Source of the DNA: Carposina sasakii
Lineage: Eukaryota; Arthropoda; Insecta; Lepidoptera; Carposinidae
Direction: 5' to 3'
Assembly (NCBI GenBank): GCA_014607495.2
Contig: CP053154.1
Location: forward strand, 11,966,001 to 12,030,000
Length of the DNA: 64,000 bases
Below the pieces are notes generated by a model. That model searched no databases. It had not been told where the DNA came from and saw only the letters and a program-made list of their open reading frames with translations. Positions within the stretch are counted from its first letter, which is position 1; every line of letters starts with the position of its first letter. Below, piece by piece: positions 33,331 to 44,974 of this stretch. Position numbers and translations under genes: made by a program.

Positions 33331-33590
33331 TTGAATTGTATCAGGCGTCACTATTCGGAAGTTCAAATCTCTATTGAGGGATCGCCCACCACCGGGCCCT
33401 ATACCCTCCGCTGACCCTCGGATCTGCCGACTCATGATCACGAACACAAGACACTACAATCGCAACGAGAAGCCAGATCCAAGCACCTAGTATGCAACCA
33501 TAAATACATAGCTGCTAATCCGAAAACCAATAAAAATTTTAATCGACATATGTTTCGCCAACACCCGTGGCATCATCAGGATTAGTTTTC
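33330..33590 (-). repeat. Interspersed repeat with hammerhead-like motif, copy 1
   Basis: Read on -, the block starts with a CTGATGA...GAAACATATGTC motif (33585-33539), then runs through GATCCGAGGGTCAGCGGAGG-like sequence and GGGCCCGGTGGTGGGC, ending near GAACTTCCGAATAGTGACGC. The same order is found on + at 41296-41570. It is noncoding. Confidence 0.7.
33539..33585 (-). ncRNA. Hammerhead-ribozyme-like motif, copy 1
   Basis: On -, CTGATGA is followed by a GCCA/TGGC helix, GAAA, a two-pair helix closing an ATAT loop (AC-ATAT-GT), and C at the expected cleavage position. The outer strands TAATC and GATTA pair for five bases. This is the order of a type I hammerhead with a very short helix III, as in Penelope-like retroelements. 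One extra T between CTGATGA and helix II departs from the canonical form, so self-cleavage is uncertain. Confidence 0.4.
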
Positions 33591-35704
33591 CATGTTAGTT
33601 CTATCTACCGAACCAACTAACTTAAATATTATGTTAAATCTTACTCCAACCTTAGGTAGGAAGATATTTGTGAAGAATCGCTTCAAGTACTTCGTTCAAG
33701 ACGTTCCCGTATTTAAAAAAAAAATCACACCAACGTTTAAGTAAGTTTAAGTCTGCGCAGATATTAAAATCTAGGGTAGGAGACCCTTTACGTAATGGAA
33801 TGAATTCCTCCGCACACTACCTGGTACGCAAGACTTCGCATTTGTACGTGACTGGGTCTTTTGCCTGATGGAGATGGGGAAAGACGTACGATTACGATTC
33901 CAGCCATCCATACTAATATAAACTCTGCTGTTCCTTGCTAGCTAGCATAAACTGTCGTTGATGATTGCAAATGAGCACGAATTTCGTTTACATTGTCAAT
34001 TTTAATCGGAATCGGAATTTTTGAATAAGATTTATTAATGCTAAAATATGTATAACAGTTAGAGACAAAACCAATATAGTAAAATTTATTATTGTAGTAC
34101 TCAGACATAGAATGTGACTAAAATAAGTTTTTGAAATATTATTTAACACAGTAGATACCTATTACATGATAATAATTAATCAATTAATTTCGGGGGTAAA
34201 ATGTGTAAAGTATTTTAAGACGTATTTTTACCAGTGTATTAGAACTTTTAATTAACATGGATCGAAATAACACTGATCAGCCTCGATCAAACAGCCAGCT
34301 CTAATATAAAACAAATATAACAACGTCCTAAAATATGATGGAGGTGAAATATTGGAACGGGGCAACCATTTTTCCGCCGGCAAAATGAGTGTTTTAGGTC
34401 AATATTGAGTGTAATTTATCGAGACCTTTGGCGAGTGAAGTGACTTGTGACAACCCGAGCTTTGTGTTAGATACCAAATTGGCATTTTCACGGTAAATTA
34501 CGCTGACGAGACACTTCATTTTGTTACCTACTTGAAAAGTTATGATCTTTGAGAATGTAAGGGTATTATGTTACACCTTATTAACATTATTATTATTATT
34601 TACACAAATTATTATTATATTAGATAACATTAGTGGCATGTAATGTTATATATGGTTAAGAATAATTTTAGCATTAATATCTTTGATATTTACTTTTAGG
34701 CTAATTTATACCTGATCCGTTATGCCTTTAAAAAAAACTAACAGATGTAACAGGTTGTTAACATAGAACCTTACCTACTATTTTTTTCGTAGAATATTAA
34801 AATTTTGGAATCAAGTAATATTTGGATATAATTATATTATAACTAAAACATTGATGTTAAATATAAAGCTTTATGTCAATTTGCAGTAATATGATGATCG
34901 ATCTGTGCTATTACAAAACTGCGTCTAAAACTAGACACTGTTTAAAAATGTGATTTGAAAGCAAAATATATGGATTTATCTGTAAAAATTGGTTTCGTTT
35001 AAACAAAGTTATTTTTTCTAAAATAACACGGGATATGTCCAGTCTAAGTACGAGTATGCCATTCCACAAAGTGAGAACTAAAGAGAAACGACTAAGAACT
35101 CTGAACTAGCCCTGGATAGTATCACCATACTTTTTTGTATTTTCTTATCCAGTTAGACCTAGTTGTTAGATCAATATTTGTTAAACTTAACTATTGGTTA
35201 ATAAACTTCGAAAATACTATAGTTTGCTAAATATTTTAAAGTAATAGTTAGTGTAACTTCATAGATCAATCAATTGGCTCTGCAAAGTAGGTATATCATT
35301 ATATTTCCACAAAGTATATGTATAAATTATCTCATATATTCCAATAAGTAATGAAATATTAACCTACGTACTCATATCATTCGGTACGCTTGATTAATTT
35401 TGCCAAGTTCAGATTTATTTGTAGCATGAATTTCATAATGTTCAAAATAATTCAGCTAACAATTTATAATCACGAAATTAATGTACAGTTGCCGATGATT
35501 TGTGTACATTATATTTAATGAGGGAATCGTATTTTATTACTATTTCTCGTTTATGTACTTAACTACTATCTCTTAACCAAACATGATATTTACTATACAG
35601 AAAGTGCTTAAAGGAATTTCAACTCTATCTATTTCTAATGATAAGACCTCAAATGGATGCAAAGCAATTTGCATTCTATATTAGAGAATTTAACGCAGGC
35701 ATCA
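33591..35704. other. No gene recognised
   Basis: AT-rich sequence without a supported gene or clear repeat. A GATA motif (TGATAAG, 35639-35645) lies at its right end, upstream of the defensin-like gene. Confidence 0.45.
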
Positions 35705-35714
35705 GGGAGTTCCC
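35705..35714 (+). promoter_or_regulatory. Consensus NF-kappaB site
   Basis: GGGAGTTCCC fits GGGRNNYYCC fully. It lies about 210 bp upstream of the TATA box of the defensin-like gene at 35979, with a GATA motif (TGATAAG) 60 bp further upstream. NF-kappaB plus GATA sites are the usual control of insect antimicrobial peptide genes; function here is inferred. Confidence 0.5.
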
Positions 35715-35916
35715 CGGCACCCAATATTTACATTGAACTTAATGTGTCATAACTGATAATTTCGCAAAATGTAGGTTTTGGTTTCATTGCTTTGTTTCTC
35801 AATACTGTTGCTGCAAGCTACAAGGTAAAGAAGCAATCTGTACTCTGCAATTGTATGTTACACTTTAGATCGTATGAAGAAAGTTAGTATAATACAGGTG
35901 TATAGAGGGTTTATAA

Positions 35917-35925
35917 TATAAATAG
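35917..35925 (+). promoter_or_regulatory. TATA box TATAAATAG
   Basis: It lies 30 bp before the A of the TCAGT initiator and 62 bp before the ATG at 35979. The spacing is that of a standard insect core promoter. Confidence 0.7.
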
Positions 35926-35944
35926 AAAGGAGTACGATGAGACG

Positions 35945-35949
35945 TCAGT
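35945..35949 (+). promoter_or_regulatory. Arthropod initiator TCAGT
   Basis: TCAGT is the arthropod Inr consensus. With transcription starting at A 35947, the 5' leader would be 32 bases. Confidence 0.6.
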
Positions 35950-35978
35950 TCACATTAGGTTGTTGAAGAAACTTAAAT

Positions 35979-36761
35979 ATGAAAACATTTGCACTGTTCG
36001 GTGCGCTTTTAACCATTGCCTTCCTAGCGTTATTTGTTCGAGATGTCGGTATGTATTTTATTTAACGTTTTTGGTATTTGACCGATTTATCCACAATGTA
36101 CCTAACTTGAATTTAACGTTTCACTAGAATACATCAGCTGCATCTCCTTTCTTGCATGAGTCGACTAAGGACCTCGGGCATTCTCTCAGGCGATGAGCTA
36201 GCAACTTGTCACCGACCATTTACATCTGTCCCCGCAATGCTAAACGTGGCTGTGGGATCTACGTTAATATACTCTAGGGCTACATAGAGGACGCATACAT
36301 ACGTAGGCATCCAGCGTTTCGACTATCGAAAGGATATGAGAAATAATTGCAAATGCGAATTAATTATTTATTTTTAAAAAAAGATACATAATATCACATG
36401 TAAGAGATCATTATTCTGTGAATGACGTTACCACATTCATAAATCATACTAATAATGCGAAATCACTGAATCTTACTTAGAAAAGGCTATAAGAGCTTTC
36501 ATACAATTTAAACTCAAATATTGAGTAGTTTGGTCGCAGTGAAAATTGGTCACACGTATAATGAGTGCAATTTGGTCACAACTGAATTGATAATTGACAC
36601 TTTTTCCCGCAGATTCATTACCATCATACCAGAGAACGACGATTCGAGGACCCACTTTCCCTAACAGCTGCGTGTTCTATGAGTGCATCGCTAGTTGCAG
36701 ACAGAAGGGGTACGCCGGCGGCGGTTATTGCACGATTAGGGGATGCCAGTGCCTGCGGTAG
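35979..36761 (+). CDS. Defensin-like CS-alpha-beta peptide gene (two exons)
   Basis: This gene encodes a predicted secreted 72-residue precursor with a defensin-fold core. Exon 1 is 35979-36048; exon 2 is 36613-36761; the intron is G|GTATGT...TTCCCGCAG in phase 1, rebuilding Asp. Residues 1-22 form a signal peptide (MKTFALFGALLTIAFLALFV). A short basic stretch (YQRTTIRGPTFPNS) precedes the core. Six cysteines are spaced C-x4-C-x3-C-x10-C-x4-C-x-C, with a GYC gamma-core and C-terminal CLR. The spacing is that of the X-tox modules except for one extra residue, and CRQKGYAGG resembles X-tox module 1, so the two genes probably share ancestry. A core promoter and an NF-kappaB consensus site suggest infection-induced expression. 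By family knowledge the mature cationic peptide would be antimicrobial; this is not shown here. The intron holds a repeat copy (36124-36290). Confidence 0.87.
36124..36290 (-). repeat. Short interspersed repeat, family D, intronic copy
   Basis: It contains TTCTCTCAGGCGATGAGCTA and AGCAACTTGTC, the reverse complement of the layout at 836-1015. It lies in the intron of the defensin-like gene. Its left part, AGAATACATCAGCTGCA, is also present near 3380. Confidence 0.5.
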
Positions 36762-36809
36762 TCAAGGATTACATACATAGCGATGTATATCTGTGGGCAT
36801 TGATAAAAT

Positions 36810-36815
36810 AATAAA
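36810..36815 (+). terminator. Poly(A) signal AATAAA
   Basis: AATAAA 49 bp after the TAG at 36761, followed by a T/G-rich stretch (CTGTGTTTTAT). It is the likely 3' end of the defensin-like gene. Confidence 0.65.
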
Positions 36816-36829
36816 AATGGATGGAATCT

Positions 36830-39800
36830 GTGTTTTATATCATGCCATATTTACTTATATATACCGACATACATTGCGCCGACCTCAAATGAATGGTAGG
36901 GCACATCACATACACACCACATGCTAGTTTTAAATTTTATTTTGTAAACGCTGTTATCGAACCTTCGCCTATTATTATAACGCATACACTACAGTTTGTT
37001 GGTGATGTATACATAGGTACCTAGGTTAATGTGATCTGTGTTATTTTTCTAAATAAATACTTTTTGTATTTTATGTATTGTACAGAAGATGATAATGATA
37101 CAGACATACAAAGTTTTGTTGCTTAGGGTTACTAAACAGTATAAATATTATGTATGCTTGAGGTGATCCAGCACACCTGCATATTTAGTGAGGAACCACG
37201 TCAGAGGAGAGTGTTTTTAAATACATATGTGTTATGGATGGATGTTTCCTTTTCTTCCATAAAGCAATAGACTTATTACTTACTTAGGGCTACAGACTCC
37301 AATATCTAGAGAAACCAATAATATACATCTAAATATACGTTAATCTACGTTTTTAAAAACTCTAAACGATATTAAAATATTTCAGAGAATGTTCGTAGGG
37401 ACAGGTAGGTTCGTACCTGTCATGTTTAATGCATTATGATATTGAACTCTACTCATATTATTAAACTTTCTTTTTAGGTTCTGTGAATGAATACAACATA
37501 TACAGCAGTATTTCTCTTTCCAACAGACGTCGCGAGACTTAATTTATCAACGACTAGTTACGATCCATTCTCAAGGGCGGTTCGTTCTAGAACTCTACTC
37601 GTATTTCCGCATCCTTCGACATATCTCTATATTAGATTATAGCAAACAAACAATCGAAGTTTACCTACCTATAATATTAGTAAGTATAGATTATAAGTAT
37701 AGTTTATTTCTCACTCCGGTGATTTTTTTTTCATTTTCTTATTAATATTCAAAATTTAAAATCATTTATTCAACATGAAAGCATTAACAACTTATTTGTC
37801 GATTGTCTAAATATATGTTACTTTCTATGTTCGCACCCCAAAATGAAACCGCTACCAAACAAAAAAGGAGGTGCATTAAACAACCAAAAAAAAAAAAAAC
37901 GCAAAGCTTTTGCTTTGGCAACGGTCACCACCCCAAGTTGCGATTTGTTACGGTCTGTCAGGCATAAGTTAGCGATTCGGGGCTTAATAGCCACCAACGT
38001 GGAGCTAATAAGAGTTAAGGTCGCCTAAAGACGAAATCCAGGAGAGCTGCTACACAGTTCTCATTTATGGCTATATATGTATATTATATACTTAGCTTAA
38101 TTCAAAATGCTTAAAATAGCCGCAAGTGATTACGATAGAGCAGCAGTTGACATCGACAAAATCTCTGTGTAGCAAACGTGCTGCCAACATTTGATAATGT
38201 TTCAGGAGCAGTGCATGGAGATGAATCAGTAGAGGTGCAGGAGGTACTAAACTACTACACAACAACACTAAAAAATAACCTGAGTTTCTTATGCATGTTT
38301 ACAGACTTTAAACAGGACTTTATTCTTATGTTACAATTATGATTAAAAGCTTAAAGCTTAGTTAGACTGAATTAAGCCTAATCAAGCTAATCCTTTTGTC
38401 TTGTAGTACGTATATTTTACATTCAGTCACGATGCAATATCGAAGGCTAAAGTGATCAGACCCCAAGCTCATCTATTCTCGGTTTGTACAGTTCCAACTC
38501 AATGTTCTTTGAGCAGATAGTTTTGCAGCAGTATTGCCTTTAGAAGTAGATATGGCAAGAAAAACGTCTGCAAGATAAATAGAAACGGGAAGCTTTGTGT
38601 TCCAGTTAGACGGTTCTTTGTTTTATATCACATTTCTATATTTTCTGATCAGTGAGAATTTGTATGATTTCTGATTAGATCTGACTGAGGTTTTATTTTG
38701 TAATTTAAAGTTTTTATTGTATTTAGATTTTTTTTATATCTAAATAAGATACTTAGTCTTATAAGGGTTTAACATAAGCCTAATTGCTTCAAACTAATGT
38801 TTATTTTTTAAATTATTGATGAGACTGAACGATGCACTTTTTATAGGGACTTTATAAATACGCTAAATTAGTGTCATTTAATTGAAGACGTTTGTAAACT
38901 ATGGCTTAAAAGCACAGATTGAAACCGGTCAGCCTTTTTTGACATTAACAAAGAGTCACGACTTTTGTAATAGAAGTTATTTAGTTCTCGAAGATCAGGG
39001 ACTTGATGTAAGTGGAACATTAATGTTGTCTCAAGCCGCAAGTAGATAAAGATTTTTTAGAGCTAGAAAAGTTCTCCCTGTTTTTAAAATATAGATGCCT
39101 AAGTACCAATTTCTATTAGATTATTTCTCTCACTATGTACTACCACATTTTGAAGATAAAAAACCAACTATATTTTAACCCAAACACCGTGAAATTCCAT
39201 TTCGGGTCTCATTTCAGAAACAAACAGAAGGACAATTCCGGTTCGTCAACAGAGCTGTGTTTGTTGCTTTAGTGGTGCACCTAAACGGGCGGAATTTTTG
39301 CGGGTATAACGAAAATATAAATTTTTTTTTTTAAATTCGATAACTCTAAGCAGGTGTATGTGCTATTTGTTTATAAAATAGTTCAATGTGTAAAGGTAAA
39401 GTTGAGATTTTTCTAATTATTAATTTAAATTTTATTCCTCCGTAGTTACCACTAAGAGCCTCTTAAAAATATTATTGTAATTTTTTTATATATTTTTTTA
39501 AATGAAACATTCATAATCATCAGCTATTTCATCACTTCACTCATCACAAATAAAAAACTAAAGTTCATTCTAGAAAATTAAACTTCCTCTTCTAACATTA
39601 CCTGTTTACCTATTGTTATTCGTCTTGCCTACTAATCTCTTCCGGACGGAAATTGTGTTTAAGTTTCATTCGAACTTTACTTGTGCAAAATTACAAGTTT
39701 CTAAATCCAATAAATTAATATTTAACTTTAGCCCGCATAGAATCATCATAATTTAAAAGGAAATTTCTCTAGTGACAGGTGGATGAATTAATGTTCCGAC

Positions 39801-40639
39801 CTAGATTTACCTACGGCGAAATCCTAAAAAAGAAAGAAGGCGAAACTTTCAGAGAAAGAAGTCAGGATGCGTAATTAAAGGGAGTGCCGGTGATTTAGAG
39901 AACGATGCCTATTACAGGAGGGGGCAGGCCGGAGGGGGGACACAAGTTGTGAACAAGTTCTGATGACCTCATCAGTTTCCTTTGCAAATGAGTGAAGCGA
40001 GGGCTGCGTGTAATGTGCGTAGGTAGCGCTTTAAAAAGAATTTTCTCCGCCTATTTCACAAGAAAAGTTTATAAAAACATCAAGATGGACAGACTTAAGA
40101 AGCCTTACATCCGAATTTTCCTCACAATAAATGAGAAGGAAAAAAATGTTATGAAATAAAGCACGGAAATGTAAAAACAAAAGATGATCTCGCTAGGCCG
40201 CCGAAACGTGCCCAAACCGAGAACACGATTAAATTTCAAATTTTCGATCGCGTCAACTGTCGCTTTCGGCAGTTGAGCAATTTATCATGAGTAATTCCGG
40301 CGTGGAAAGGCAGAGGGCGTGCGGTGACAACCAAAGAAATGTTTCCCGTAATATCGGCGGCTCTGCGCTGCGACAAAAAGGCAATCGATCACGACTCCTC
40401 CACCTGGCCAACGAGACGGCAATCCGAGGCCCACTTGCAGTAACTAACGCTCAAATTCCCAGTCGTATTTTAGCCTTTGTGAAAGTACCCCCTAGGAGGT
40501 GTTACTTAACCTAAAGGTTATTTCAATGGTTGAGGAGGATTCCAGTTTGAATTAATGACGTAACCAAGGTAAATTTTAGATTTGGTTTAGCGCTAAGCAT
40601 ATCCATGTTTAGTTCCATCACTATCACTAAATATTATAC
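36830..40639. other. No gene recognised
   Basis: I saw no exon with splice sites, signal peptide or known domain. The open frames at 37843-38028 and 40287-40514 are of biased composition (Lys-rich, Arg-rich) and unsupported. The 39880-40500 stretch is locally less AT-rich but has no recognisable product. Confidence 0.4.
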
Positions 40640-40805
40640 AACAAAGTGGTCCCGCTGTCAGTCTGTCCCTATGTATGCTTACATCTTTTAAACTACGCAA
40701 CGGATTTTGATGCGGTTTAATAGATAAAGTGATCTAAGAGGAAAGTTTATACAATGTATATTATTAGCATTGCACCCGTGCGAATCCGGGGCGGGTCGCT
40801 AGTTC
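40640..40805 (+). repeat. Helitron-like repeat copy
   Basis: It contains CAACGGATTTTGATGCGG and ends GCGAATCCGGGGCGGGTCGC followed by TAGT. It is the counterpart of 4839-4990 (opposite strand). Noncoding. Confidence 0.55.
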
Positions 40806-41295
40806 TCTATAAACTGAAATATGTACGTACCTAAGCTAAGAAGAATAAATTATCCCAGATTAAGGTAGCTGGTGCAAGCGGGCCCAAATGCGTGATACGC
40901 GTTAACTACAGACAAATCGACAGCGAACTCGCCCAATTATCAGTCCTAAGGTCTTTGAAACAGGGTACAGTATACGCCGCTTTTGCTAAATAAACCTAAA
41001 TTTTATACGATTCGTTTTGTCTGGATCGTTCCGAGTAATGGTTCCTGTGATATAGGTGTGTAATATTTATCAGTGATAGCGTACGATGTCAGTATGTAAA
41101 ACGATGTTGATTTTGCTTTAAAGTTATCTAGTTGTTTTCTAATAAGCTGCAGCTGCTACTTTCAAGGTATCTTTATGAACTGTTTACATACATACATAAT
41201 AATACAATATAATAATACATAATAATACATACATACATAAATACGTAGTAATGTGTTGGGTTTTAGAGGTTCATAATAATTAGTGGTTTACTAAT

Positions 41296-41570
41296 TTACT
41301 AATTTCTATAATCCTGAGGATGCCACGGTTGTTGGCGAAACATATGTAGATTATTTATCTAGTTTTTTATTTCGGAATAGTGCAATGTATCGTCTTGCAT
41401 GCTGGGTGCTCGGGTCTGGTTTCTCATGGCGATTGTAGTTAGTGCAAGTGCCTGTTGTCGCAATTATGAGTTATCAGATCCGAGGGTCAGTGGAGGGTGT
41501 AGGGCCCGGTGGTGGGCACACCCATAGTGAATGTTTGAACTTCCGAATTGTAACGCCTAATACAATTTCA
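41296..41570 (+). repeat. Interspersed repeat with hammerhead-like motif, copy 2
   Basis: The same order as 33330-33590 on the other strand: hammerhead-like head, GATCCGAGGGTCAGTGGAGG, GGGCCCGGTGGTGGGCACAC, and GAACTTCCGAATTGTAACGC. It ends where a TACATACATA-led SINE copy starts. Confidence 0.7.
41308..41354 (+). ncRNA. Hammerhead-ribozyme-like motif, copy 2
   Basis: Core CTGAGGA (41314-41320), helix II GCCA/TGGC, GAAA (41337-41340), C-ATAT-G with A-T closing pair, and A at the cleavage position. Outer strands ATAATC and GATTAT pair perfectly for six bases. Compared with copy 1 the outer helix has changed on both strands in a compensating way (T-A gained at the outer end). The extra T after the core is present here too. 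Confidence 0.4.
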
Positions 41571-41925
41571 TTTATACATACATATAATCACGCCTTTAAG
41601 GTTCGAGCACACCGGATGCGTAAGCGTGCACGTAAGCGTAGACGTACACGTACTTCTGAGTTTAATATATAGAACTGTCACCGCTTGACGTCTATGCTTA
41701 CGTCTACGCATACGCATCCGGTCTGCCCGTGCCTATACAGTTCCATAAATTACAACTCAGAGGTACGTATACGTCTACGCTTACGTGCACGCACACGCAT
41801 CCGGTGTGCTCGAGCCTTTATCCCTTACGGGGTAGGCAGAGCACCGAGGGCTGATAGAACCAATGGTGCCACTTCTGACCAATTTCGAGGGTATAGTTGA
41901 GATGTACAAGTTCGGTTAGTGTGAA
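41571..41925 (+). repeat. SINE-like repeat interrupted by a MITE
   Basis: The SINE head (to 41598, ATAATCACGCCTTTA) continues at 41821 with TCCCTTACGGGGTAGGCAGA after the insertion. The uninterrupted form is seen at 46888-47008, which serves as the empty site. Confidence 0.85.
41599..41817. mobile_element. MITE, 219 bp, TTA target duplication (Harbinger-like)
   Basis: Inverted ends AGGTTCGAGCACACCGG and AGGCTCGAGCACACCGG (right end, complemented) are flanked by TTA at 41596-41598 and 41818-41820. Pairing continues inward through GCGTAAGCGTGCACGTAAGC-like sequence. A TTA duplication and the AGCACACC end string recall the Harbinger in this window (end AGCGCACACC). Related copies are at 58896-59075 and 59892-60123. 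Confidence 0.8.
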
Positions 41926-43337
41926 CTGTTTATGAATGTAATTTTATTTACCTAAGTATGTAGGTAAGTAGAAATTAATTATAAGTGCCAAAATTGTTTC
42001 TAAAAGGTTATTATCTAAATTTTATCTTGATAATAAGAGTTGGAAGACCACACTGGATTTTTTCTCTACTAAATGTCTAGAAATTTTAGTGAAGTAAAGA
42101 ACTAGGCAACAGTAACTACCCTAAACCTATGAGAGTATCTACGTACATACAGGAAGGTCGATGAAGTGAAAGAGATATATCAGAACCTGTAACAAACGGA
42201 CGTCCGTGATTCTGCATACCTCTCCTGAAATAAGACGGAGAGTTCACTGTTGTTCAATTATTGCCTAGTAAAAATTAAAAAACTGGGCTTAAAAGCCAAC
42301 CAAGAATGTGCTAAAGTAGGTAGACCTAATTTGGCGGTATGTGACTTTCGAGTAGGGTAAAGTCGAGTTGAGTTCGATACCCGACTCGAGTTCGACCTTG
42401 GCAGTTGGCTCACGTTAGGCCAAGTCCGTGCTAATCGCCCCAGTGTTTGCGAAGAAAATGAGTTTTCTGATATCAATACAAATTGTAAATATCCATCCAT
42501 TATTAACAAGTATTTTGCGGATTATCTGAATTACTGAGCTGTATTTGCTTTATTTCACTAATGAACTACTCCCAAGGTACTTAGTCATGTTTAATATGAA
42601 AATGCTCAAGTTATTTATTTTTTGTCTGCGCATTAACGTAGAGATGATGAGGGATAAAGTAAAAGTAATTCATGTTAATTGAACATCAATAATTGAATTG
42701 GTTATTTATGTTGAATATATTTGGGACATTTAATTTCTATAAATTTATAAATACTATAAAAACAAAATTTTTGAACTAAAAACTTTAATACAGGATGCAA
42801 CGTGATTATTGTTCATAGATTCATAGTGAGCTTTTATCATAGCATTTCATTTTGCCTTTTAACATAGGTGGTTAAACTAGTGGTTAAGCCTCAACATGAA
42901 TCAAGCTATTCCTACGACGACGTAAGCCAAATAAAAATTAACTTGCTAGTCTGTATAGCAAATAATAATTAGGTACCTTACATATTTCCTATTTCTTTTA
43001 TTACCTATTTCCAAAAAAATAACCATCTCACTAATGCTGTCTACCTAAAAAAATGGTAATGTAATTATACCAAAGTTATGGTTATTTTATTAGAGTAACG
43101 AGCAGAATGATAATGTGAAGATAAAAGGTAATGGACTATATTATAATATTTGCTGAGCTTTGGTAAGCTGTAGTAGGTACTAAATAAACACTAATCTAAT
43201 ATGCGAACAACCTAAATATGGCTACTGTTAGAATTAGTAGAACACTGTTTTTAGTAAGTACAAACTATGTTAATGTCTGATTACATATAAACATTTTTTT
43301 AAAATATGCACACACTTTAACAACACACTAAAGTAAT
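41926..43337. other. No gene recognised
   Basis: AT-rich. A stretch near 42340-42430 has short inverted GAGTCGAG/CTCGAC motifs but no gene. Confidence 0.4.
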
Positions 43338-43470
43338 CTTTCTTTATTCTTTATTGTACACGAAAATGGCTCAGCAGGTAAGTATACATATAACATAGAT
43401 AATGTACAAAGGCGAGCTTATCCCTTAAAGAGATTTCTTCCAGCAAACCAGTTGGGATAGAGAGAAAATA
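43338..43470. repeat. Interspersed repeat (TTCTTTATTGTACAC family), second copy
   Basis: TTCTTTATTGTACACGAAAA, then AATGTACAAAGGCGAGCTTA and TCCCTTAAAGAGATTTCTTC, matching 2293-2420 in order. Confidence 0.5.
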
Positions 43471-44804
43471 TATAAATAGGCGGATTGTATCCCACATTAA
43501 AATCGCTAAGCTTTTTGTCGTGGATAGGCATACATACATTGATAAATCATACAGACATATATATTGAAACAAAAATCGGTATTCATCAAATCAATCAATG
43601 TTAGGTGTTCACTACACTTCCAGAATTCGAATCCGGAACCTATGGTGTGTGTCGAGGAACACAAAAAAAAGGTTACTGAAAATTCCTGCAGGAACGGGTA
43701 AACGAAATTAGGACAGTTAAGACGACGAATTGGCAGTCGTAGCTATCTATTTTATGTTGTGCGCAGTTACAATGGTAAGTACTTGGCTGGATTTTTTTAC
43801 AAAATAAATGGAACAGTAAATGTTTTTCACTCTAATTTACTGCAAGGAACGAGTACGAGTAAATCATTCATGAACGTGAAAGTTGGACTTCTTCTATCAA
43901 TATATTTTAGGATGTGCTGTGATGTGAGTGATAAATGATATCCGAAAATATGTTCGCACTGAGACTAGCAAGATCTATCTTTATCAAGAATCACTCACGC
44001 AAATAAATCTTTTTTGCTAGATGTAGATATCAACATAGGAAAGTAGTATCAACAAGTATGTTCAGTCAAGTCACTGGCAGGATTTTTATAACCCGCCTCG
44101 CCATTTATAGTTTCAATGGTTTTTAGCAATTTCAGGTATAAATTTTAAAACTTGCTTCGTTCAAACAATCCCGCACCACACACACACAATCAGACAAAAT
44201 GCATTTCCTGTAACAGAAATACCCCTAAAATAGCGTAAGTACTCTACGAATTCTTATAAGAATACAGTGCTTCGCCGTTTCTGTACCGGATTATGACTTA
44301 GCGCAGTCAAAATATAAAACATAAAGTACCTTACACACCTACACAAAGTCTGGGTAGCAGCAGACGAATCTGTTGTGTAGAGCAACATCTCAGAAAATGT
44401 AATTCCGTGGAGCTGAAACATAAGTTTCGGTCGTAACTTTAAGCTGTATGTACCGTTAATTTATTTACGTGTACAACTCGAGACTGTACCTCACTTTGGA
44501 AAGCTTCCACTGCTTACAAAAAGCTAAAAGTTTGTCGTCCATGGACGTCGTATAGAGATTATATCATCATGAGATTGGTGAGAGCGACACATCTTACATT
44601 TAAACGTCAAATTGACAGAGTTATATAAAAAAGATACTTAATTTTATTGTATGTGTAAAAAGGGAGTTGGAAAGAAGAAAAGATGATCGTTCTAGATTCA
44701 GGACTGAATAGATTTTCACTAATAGAAATGTTATGCACTAGCTTTTTACATAAAATGTACATCTTCTTACTTTGTCGCTCACACCAATCTCAGGCTACCA
44801 GAGG

Positions 44805-44974
44805 GAGGGCTTAGTGTACCAACTCATTCGCGTTAATGTAAAGCAGCCAACCAATCACATTATGGCCACCAATCACGTGATGTAATAAAAGTGAGAACAA
44901 CGTCACTACGTGATTGGTTGAGTAGTTTACGTTAACGCGATCGAGTTCGAAGTGAAAACTCGCACGAAGCCCTC
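44805..44974. mobile_element. MITE, about 170 bp, with long imperfect inverted ends
   Basis: The left half GAGGGCTTAGTG...AACTCATTCGCGTTAA...CCAACCAATCAC pairs with the complement of the right half (GTGATTGGTTG...TTAACGCGATCGAGTT...CACGAAGCCCTC). Pairing covers about 60 bp with mismatches. No certain target duplication; superfamily unknown. Confidence 0.5.

Noticed and set aside
40287..40514. 75-codon Arg-rich open frame on +
   Set aside because: No signal, domain or splice sites; codon composition looks random for a less AT-rich patch.
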